NCBI GenBank assembly: GCA_016806645.1
Contig: JACSYO010001581.1
Coordinates: 1,360,001-1,424,000, forward strand
Reading direction: 5' to 3'
Length of the DNA: 64,000 bases
DNA from: Ophiodon elongatus
Taxonomy: Eukaryota; Chordata; Actinopteri; Perciformes; Hexagrammidae
Part shown: one piece after another, positions 58,133 to 64,000 of the stretch
Layout: every line of letters starts with the position of its first letter
Numbering within the stretch: the first letter of the stretch is position 1
Translations under genes and position numbers: made by a program
Notes under the pieces: model-generated
What the model saw: the letters and a program-made list of their open reading frames with translations, nothing else
Database searches by the model: none
Told to the model about the DNA's origin: nothing

Positions 58133-61100
58133 GTAAGTTCAACGTTACAACGACTCACTAAAATGTCATGACATATAACGTCATGAGCGGTCACCACGGG
58201 CTGTTTGTGTGTCCCTCTCCCCGGTCTGAGTAGAGGGAACCTCTCAGCCAGGCTGTAGTTAGTCTGTGGCCTAGTGTTACAGCCTAAAAGTTTTTAGCTG
58301 TTAGCGTTACTTGCTCGCGCGCTGCTGGCTCATACACGAAAGCCGAAGATTCTCTTGGGTCATTAAAGTCGTTCTCCTTTTGACTGTGCAGTTATGTGCA
58401 TTTAAAAAAAAGGCCCACCTAAATCTATTTTCGCTAACTTTAAGCTTTTGTTTCTGTGTGTTGCCATTTAAATGTCCACTGATGGACATAGGGTAGTTTG
58501 TGCAGCCGAAGACACCGGAGCTAACGAGGCTAGCAGTAGCCACCGGCTCCTAACAAAGCCCGCCACAGCGGACAGAGGAAGCCAGCCAACATTTTATTGT
58601 TTTCTCGGACTTGTTATACGTGTGGATATTGTTTATTTTTGTAACACTCGCATGTCGTGTTATTACCCATTAGAAAACCTATTAAATCCTGACGTAGCCG
58701 CTGTGTGACTACGTCATACAGACCACGGCTGTCCGCCCTGGATATGCCTGGGCATGTCATTCTGTTATACAGCTGGTCACGTTAGGGTGTCAACACACAC
58801 AGTGTCTGTAAAGCTCACGTGCCTGACTTTGATTAGGTCGGAAAGATTTGCTCCAGGACCGGCTGGGTCCAGCAAACTAACCCAAAGGTCACGGTGTTGT
58901 GACAGATTAGCAATAAATAACAGCAAAGTCGTTTTTTGGAGCATTTATTCTCTGCCCATCATTCTGCTGTGCTGTTATATGTGGTTCCGTTTACTTGAGG
59001 AGTAGAATATGCAACACACCGTTTATAAGCAGTGAAGGTTATGGCTGAGTAAATGTATACATGTTCTCTCTTTGGTCCTCTCAGCTGAATGGCCGAAGAC
59101 ACTCACAGGCCTTCCCAGCACATCGGGCACCACAGCCAGCGTGGTGTTCATCCGCGGAAACCGCATGTATGTGGCCCACGTCGGGGACTCGGCAGTGGTT
59201 CTAGGGGTCCAGGATGACCCGTCAGACCCATTCATCAGAGCCGTGGAAGTCACACAAGACCACAAACCTGAACTCCCCAGAGAGAGGGAGCGTATTGAAG
59301 GTCTGGGGGGGAGGTAAGGCGTAACCAACAAATCACCCTGCCTTTACACAGTACCAACATTAGAAGGGGGGTTTTTACAACCAGGCCAGCAGAACATTGC
59401 TCAGAACACATAACCAAAACCAACCTTTCAGTTGGAGTATTTAGCTGCCACAAGTGTTCCTATTGAATCAAACTGTTAATCATTTGCTCTGGCAATAAAT
59501 CAAAGTTGTAAGTTGATAAAGCACACACTGTAGCAGATGGTGGAAATTCAGGAAATTTAATAATTAGTAATTCAGGCTAGTTTAGTTACTTCTTATTTAT
59601 TCCCACCAGACGCCATTTTAAACTAAAAAGCAATTGTACCGATTGTAACCTCTTTTGCGCAAAAGCATATCAAAATGTTATCTGCTTTAAGGACAATGTC
59701 CTTGATGCTGTCTGTGGCATGTCTACTGATAAGATGTTGTAGTGATATGCGCCTGGATGGCTTGACAACAGCCATACTTTAATGCTGACATGGCATGGTA
59801 AACTCCAGGGCTTTAAAGGGAATTTATAGTTGTGCTTTAACTGCACAGCTGTAATGCACCTATACTGCATAACATATAACAAGATTTAGACAACAACACC
59901 AGATGTAGTCATGTTGTTGGGAATGCCAGCGTGCACTATATGAAAAAGCTAGTGGTGAGAAGTGCTGCTTTAAGAAAAAACAAGCATTAGCAGTTATCAG
60001 CCCACCAGATGTTTTCTATTATTGCTGGATACATATTATATGCAATAACAACCTAACAGGCAATGAGGGAAAGCTTTTGTTTCTTTCACTTATATTAGTA
60101 CCGTCGTAGGAAAAACAGATTGTGTAAATTAACACATTTCTTTGTGACAATAAGATACAATGCTGTGATATTTTTGTCACATTTGGGAGGACACTACTTT
60201 CAGCACTGCTAGTTTTATTCTTTTAAAAGATCACCATCAAAAGAGGAAGTGGAAAATTCCTCAAAAATAAACACCAAATCAACACCTCCCAAACACAATT
60301 TGAACAAAAACTGAACATTGTTCATTCATGAACCTTCATGAAGGTATGATTTACTGCAGGGATGAGACTGCACTGTAGCTTTCACTCATTCTACCCAGCT
60401 GGCAGCATGGTGTAGTCCCCTCCATTAATGTCTAAAACTGCCTTTGTGAAATGTATGGACACTTTACTGTGGCTTCTCTTCCCCATTCTCTTCTCTGTCT
60501 GTCTGCTAACAGTGTTATCAAAAAATCTGGAGTGAACCGGGTTGTTTGGAAGAGGCCACGGCTGAGTCACAACGGCCCGGTCCGTCGAAGCACTGTCATT
60601 GACCAGATCCCATTCTTGGCAGTAGCCCGAGCTCTAGGTAGGAAAAGTAACTATCACAGTTATCTCAGCAAATAACCTGTTCACAAGGCAGCAAGAATGA
60701 ATGACTAGAATAAGATTGTTGTTTTTCTATCTTGTCTCGTAACAAGGAGCTATCAGTTATCATCAGGGATGTGAGAGTACATCATGGACCCCAGTGATCA
60801 ATAACCGCTGGGCTTCAATCTAGTTTAAAGGACTAATCCATTCAGGGAAATAGGGATTGATTGCTAGAGTCAGAGAAAAAAATAGCCACTTTATTACTGA
60901 CCTTTGATTTGATTGCATTCATAAAACAAATCTGGTGAAAGCTCACTTTCATCCAGTTGATCAAATGCTTTCCAGCACAGTTTTACATAAGTGTTTTTTT
61001 GGAAAGGAGGCTGGCTTTTGTGCAGAACTTTTAGTCTCGTAAAAGAGAGAGGAAAGGCAGCAGTCATCATGGAGAGTGTTTGTTCAAACAGCAACGTTTC

Positions 61101-63999
61101 TCCTCTCTTAAACAGGTGATCTGTGGAGCTATGACTTCTACAGTGGGGAGTTTGTTGTTTCTCCAGAGCCAGACACTAGTGTGGTGACCCTTGACCCCAG
61201 AAAACACCGCTACATCATCCTGGGCAGTGATGGTCTGTGGAACATGGTGCCACCTCAAGAAGCTATCTCCATGTGTCAGAACAATGATGAGGCGATGGTG
61301 AGTGGAGAGCTACACCAGCAAAGACCTGTTTCTGTAAAGTGCTGGTTACTCTTTAGCTGTTATCGTTTGGATCATTATAGCTGCATGCCCTCCTTTCCTA
61401 GCTACCTGTGAGTTTGTGGTCTGTGTAGATTAAAGGGCGAGGCAAGTAAACATGATCAAAAGCTCTATAATGATATTTGAATGATAATCTAACAGAGTAA
61501 TAGTTGATGTAATGTCCACCTCATATCAGTTTAATAACATCCTTCCATGCTGCAGGCGCCAAGCGGGGTATCGAGTGCCCGGCAGCTGGTCAGCCATGCT
61601 CTGCTGCGGTGGCGCCAGCGCATGTTGCGTGCTGACAACACCAGTGCCATCGTTATCGCCTTGCAGGAGCCAGGGTCCTCCCAGGACGTGCTGCACCACG
61701 AGGAGGTGCTGCTGGACTTAGCCAAGGTGTCCCAGTGTCCTCCCACCTCCATATCACGTGCTGACACTCCTCTCCTTCAGGTGAGGGCAGGACGACGACA
61801 CATTTAATTTGCACCCAAGAATTCCCAAAGCGATGACACCACAGTGTGGGATATTGAGACATTATTTTTGGATTATGAGAGAATAAGAGCATTTCATTTT
61901 GAGAAGATTCCGGTTTCATTTTCAATAATCAGTCAATTTTCAATAATGAGTTGAGAAAGAGTTGAATTCTCACATACTGCATTCAGCTTTGTGGGGTTGT
62001 GTGGCCGTTTCGAATGTGTGCCACTTCGGAGCAGGATTGTTTGGATCCTGGTCCAAGACGTGTTGCAGGGAAGTGAAGAAGAGTTTGGTTGTAGCGTCAG
62101 TCAGCGACCGGCGGCCTGTAATACCATACTGAAACTGGCTTGTTTCTAAATGCTTTAAGAACAGGAGGTCTTAAAAATAATATATAAAAAAAAAAAATTG
62201 CCAGCCAATTCGACTTGTTTACAGGACAATCAACCTTCGTTTCATTGTAATACAATGAATACTTGACTTCTTTCTTTACGGAGCTTGTATAAAGGCGATC
62301 AAATATTCCCATGAATATGAGATGTGAGTTTATGGCTAATTAAAATACCTACAAGTTTGCAGAGTCCTGAAGCTACGCCCCCTTGCTTCCCAGTTATAGA
62401 ACAGGTGAAGAGTAAAGCTAGACAAGGTTTTCCTGGGGCTCCCAAATCAGTAAATCCAATATGCCCCAAAATATACACAAGTCACGGTCAGAAACATCGG
62501 TGGAAAAAACTCCAGGGCCTAACTTTGTTTTTCGGCAGGGTAGGCGACTGCCTATGGCCCCCCACTAAAAGGGCTCCAAACAGCTATAGATCTATTATAG
62601 TGCACTTAAACATATGTAACGATGTTACTGGTTACATTGCGGATTCCGATTTTATTCCCAGAACTTATGACATTAAGATATGATGAATTATTATTCATTT
62701 AACTCTCCAGCATTATACATTGAAAGCTCCACCTTGAACAGAAGTAATGCCCCTCTTTCACTCTGCACTTGAAGTAGAAAATTGAATGCAGGACTTTTAC
62801 TGTGCAGTATTAATAGTCTTGTGAGAACCAAGTGCCTTATTCAAGTTGGGCTGACTTGCACTGTAGGGAGCGCTGGTTGTTCGTGGCCAACTGGTGGCTG
62901 TAACGAAGCCCCACCTCCAACAAGCCTCACATCGTTCTCTGCAGCTTGCTGAGTTGAATCTGTAGACACCTCATAAACCACTGTCGGGCCTGGCACTCTC
63001 CATGTATGTGCCTGTGTAGCATGTAGCTCATCAGTCATACATGAATATTGATCAATATTCATTGTGTTTATTACTATTTCAATGTTTCTGGAAGATTCGT
63101 GTTATTGTTTACATGGGTATATGGAAATAAATAGTGTTTTGAAATCAGATTCCCAGTAAACAGTCAACATGTAAGCAGTAAACCGTGCCAAAACGTGGAG
63201 ACCGCCTGATTGTATCTTTATAAATTGTATCATAAATGGTGTATTTTAGTGTATTTTAATCAAATTTAAAGTCCCAGTCATAGGAAAGAGTAGTAGAGGA
63301 CATTCACTCACCTCATTATCCATAGATCTTTATTTATAATGCTGATACTGCCTTTGAAATTTAGATTATATACCAGGTGAGGATAAGACTCTAATTTCTT
63401 CCTTTATTGCATCTCCCTTTACTCAGGAGTGGTCATAGAAATAGGTTTTCTTACTCTGGATTCATATTCATTAGCTTGTATGCATGTAAGCCTTATGCTT
63501 GAGGAACTATTCCTGATGCATCTTGGGTATGTTATTTTAGGTGTTTTTTTTCCCTGAGGGATAGGGTTAGGGCTTAACAGGTGTTGTGTAACAACACTAA
63601 CACAACACATTGACACACACACACACGTACGTTGTGTCCTTCACTGTCTTTAACCCGACTGTTCAAACTTTAAGTGTTTTTCCAGTTTAACTAGACCGGA
63701 ATAGCTGTGTGGTATTGTGAATATTGACAAAGAAGAATCATCTACATTTATTTATATTTTAGTGCTGCAGTTTGTCCTCACTTTTTTCTTCTCCTCACTT
63801 GTTCCCCTGCAGCGTTCTCTGGAGGAAGACTCTCCCTCTGCCATGTGTGAGCTCCTCCCTGCCTTGGAGCGACGGGACGGACTATCGGGAAGCAACAGCC
63901 TGTACCACATGGATCTGTCTGACCTCTTCAGTCTGACGCCACTGTGTCCAAACGGTGGCGCAGAGTTGCCCAGTCAGTCCGGTCCCCCTGGCAGGACAG
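57607..63999 (+). CDS. ppm1d: ppm1d (Wip1) PP2C-type Ser/Thr phosphatase, 5' part of gene
   Basis: PPM1D is a p53-induced, Mn/Mg-dependent nuclear phosphatase that dephosphorylates ATM, CHK1/2, p38, p53 and gamma-H2AX to end the checkpoint. The model joins 57607-58132, 59085-59313, 60513-60637, 61116-61297, 61556-61780 and 63813 to the window end, with GT-AG junctions in consistent phases, giving about 491 residues before truncation (human: 605). Seen: RKYMED near residue 18, VFDGHGG with D123, the GDS loop, the Wip1-specific basic B-loop (WKRPRLSHNGPVRRSTVIDQ), SDGLWN and ADNTSAIV. The Pro-rich insert after the first motif (about residues 25-114) is longer than in human. All catalytic motifs are intact; the 3' end lies outside the window. 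Confidence 0.96.
59085..59313 (+). CDS. ppm1d: ppm1d exon 2
   Basis: Acceptor CTCTCAG, phase 1 in, phase 2 out at GTAAGG. Encodes EWPKTLTGLPSTSGTTASVV, YVAHVGDSAVVLG and VTQDHKPELPRERERIEGLG, the PP2C core. Human has GDSG where this reads GDSA. Confidence 0.96.
60513..60637 (+). CDS. ppm1d: ppm1d exon 3, B-loop
   Basis: Acceptor CTAACAG, phase 2 in, phase 1 out at GTAGGA. Encodes KSGVNRVVWKRPRLSHNGPV, RRSTVIDQIPFLAVARAL, the Wip1-specific basic loop that selects phospho-SQ/TQ substrates in the human enzyme. Confidence 0.96.
61116..61297 (+). CDS. ppm1d: ppm1d exon 4
   Basis: Acceptor TAAACAG, phase 1 in, phase 0 out at GTGAGT. Encodes DLWSYDFYSGEFVVSPEPDT, then YIILGSDGLWNMVPPQEAI; SDG provides the second metal-binding Asp. 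Confidence 0.96.
61556..61780 (+). CDS. ppm1d: ppm1d exon 5
   Basis: Acceptor CTGCAG, phase 0 at both ends, donor GTGAGG. Encodes ALLRWRQRMLRADNTSAIVI, with the last metal ligand (D in ADNTS), then a divergent segment after the catalytic core that ends in DTPLLQ. Confidence 0.95.
61781..63812 (+). other. ppm1d: ppm1d intron 5 (2.0 kb)
   Basis: Separates the end of the catalytic domain from the C-terminal exon. No repeat or exon recognised apart from a short AC run at 63,613-63,626. The smaller ppm1d introns (58,133-59,084; 59,314-60,512; 60,638-61,115; 61,298-61,555) likewise hold nothing recognisable. Confidence 0.8.
63813..63999 (+). CDS. ppm1d: ppm1d exon 6, 5' part, cut by the window end
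   Basis: Acceptor CCCCTGCAG, phase 0. The frame stays open to the window edge and encodes the poorly conserved regulatory C-terminus (RSLEEDSPSAMCELLPALER onward). In human the last exon carries the degron-like tail whose truncation stabilises the protein. The stop is outside the window. Confidence 0.85.
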
Positions 64000-64000
64000 T

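Overview
This window is vertebrate nuclear DNA, almost certainly from a teleost fish. Split genes with GT-AG introns, long AC/TG microsatellites, tRNA-derived SINEs, L2/CR1-, I- and L1-type LINE remnants and PIF/Harbinger and hAT DNA elements all fit a ray-finned, probably spiny-rayed, fish. No prokaryotic or viral gene set is present.

Two protein-coding genes can be read exon by exon. brip1 (FANCJ, the Fe-S DEAH helicase of the Fanconi anaemia pathway) fills about 5.06-52.86 kb on the minus strand. I reconstruct 19 coding exons with consistent phases, a start at 52,862 and a stop at 5,059, giving about 1,253 residues (human: 1,249 residues and also 19 coding exons). ppm1d (Wip1, the PP2C phosphatase that switches off ATM/p53 signalling) begins at 57,607 on the plus strand. 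Five complete exons and the start of the sixth are visible before the window ends. The two genes lie head to head about 4.7 kb apart. Both act in the DNA-damage response: BRIP1 unwinds DNA at stalled forks and crosslinks, PPM1D ends the checkpoint.

Layout: 1-5,058 is the 3' flank of brip1, with an AT-rich repeat block, a perfect hairpin and a puzzling coding-like stretch on the minus strand (1,491-1,918, plus a 43-bp micro-exon candidate at 189-231). 5,059-52,862 is brip1. Its long introns (13.2 kb intron 15, 10.2 kb intron 13, 7.2 kb intron 5) hold nearly all the repeats: SINEs, a Harbinger element with exact target-site duplication, a hAT MITE, LINE tails, micro- and minisatellites. 52,863-57,606 is the divergent intergenic region. 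Most of it is retrotransposon: an L2/CR1-type LINE lying between pieces of an I-clade LINE. 57,607-64,000 is ppm1d.

The most interesting observations are the head-to-head pairing of two DNA-damage genes now separated by nested LINEs; a CRE and a p53 half-site just upstream of ppm1d; an L2 LINE about 35 bp from the brip1 exon 1 splice donor, open in frame with brip1; an in-frame 4 x 24-bp minisatellite in brip1 exon 3; inverted repeat copies on either side of exon 5; and unexplained coding-like sequence downstream of brip1. I found no evidence for an unknown multi-gene system. All identifications come from reading the sequence and from remembered family features, not from a database search.
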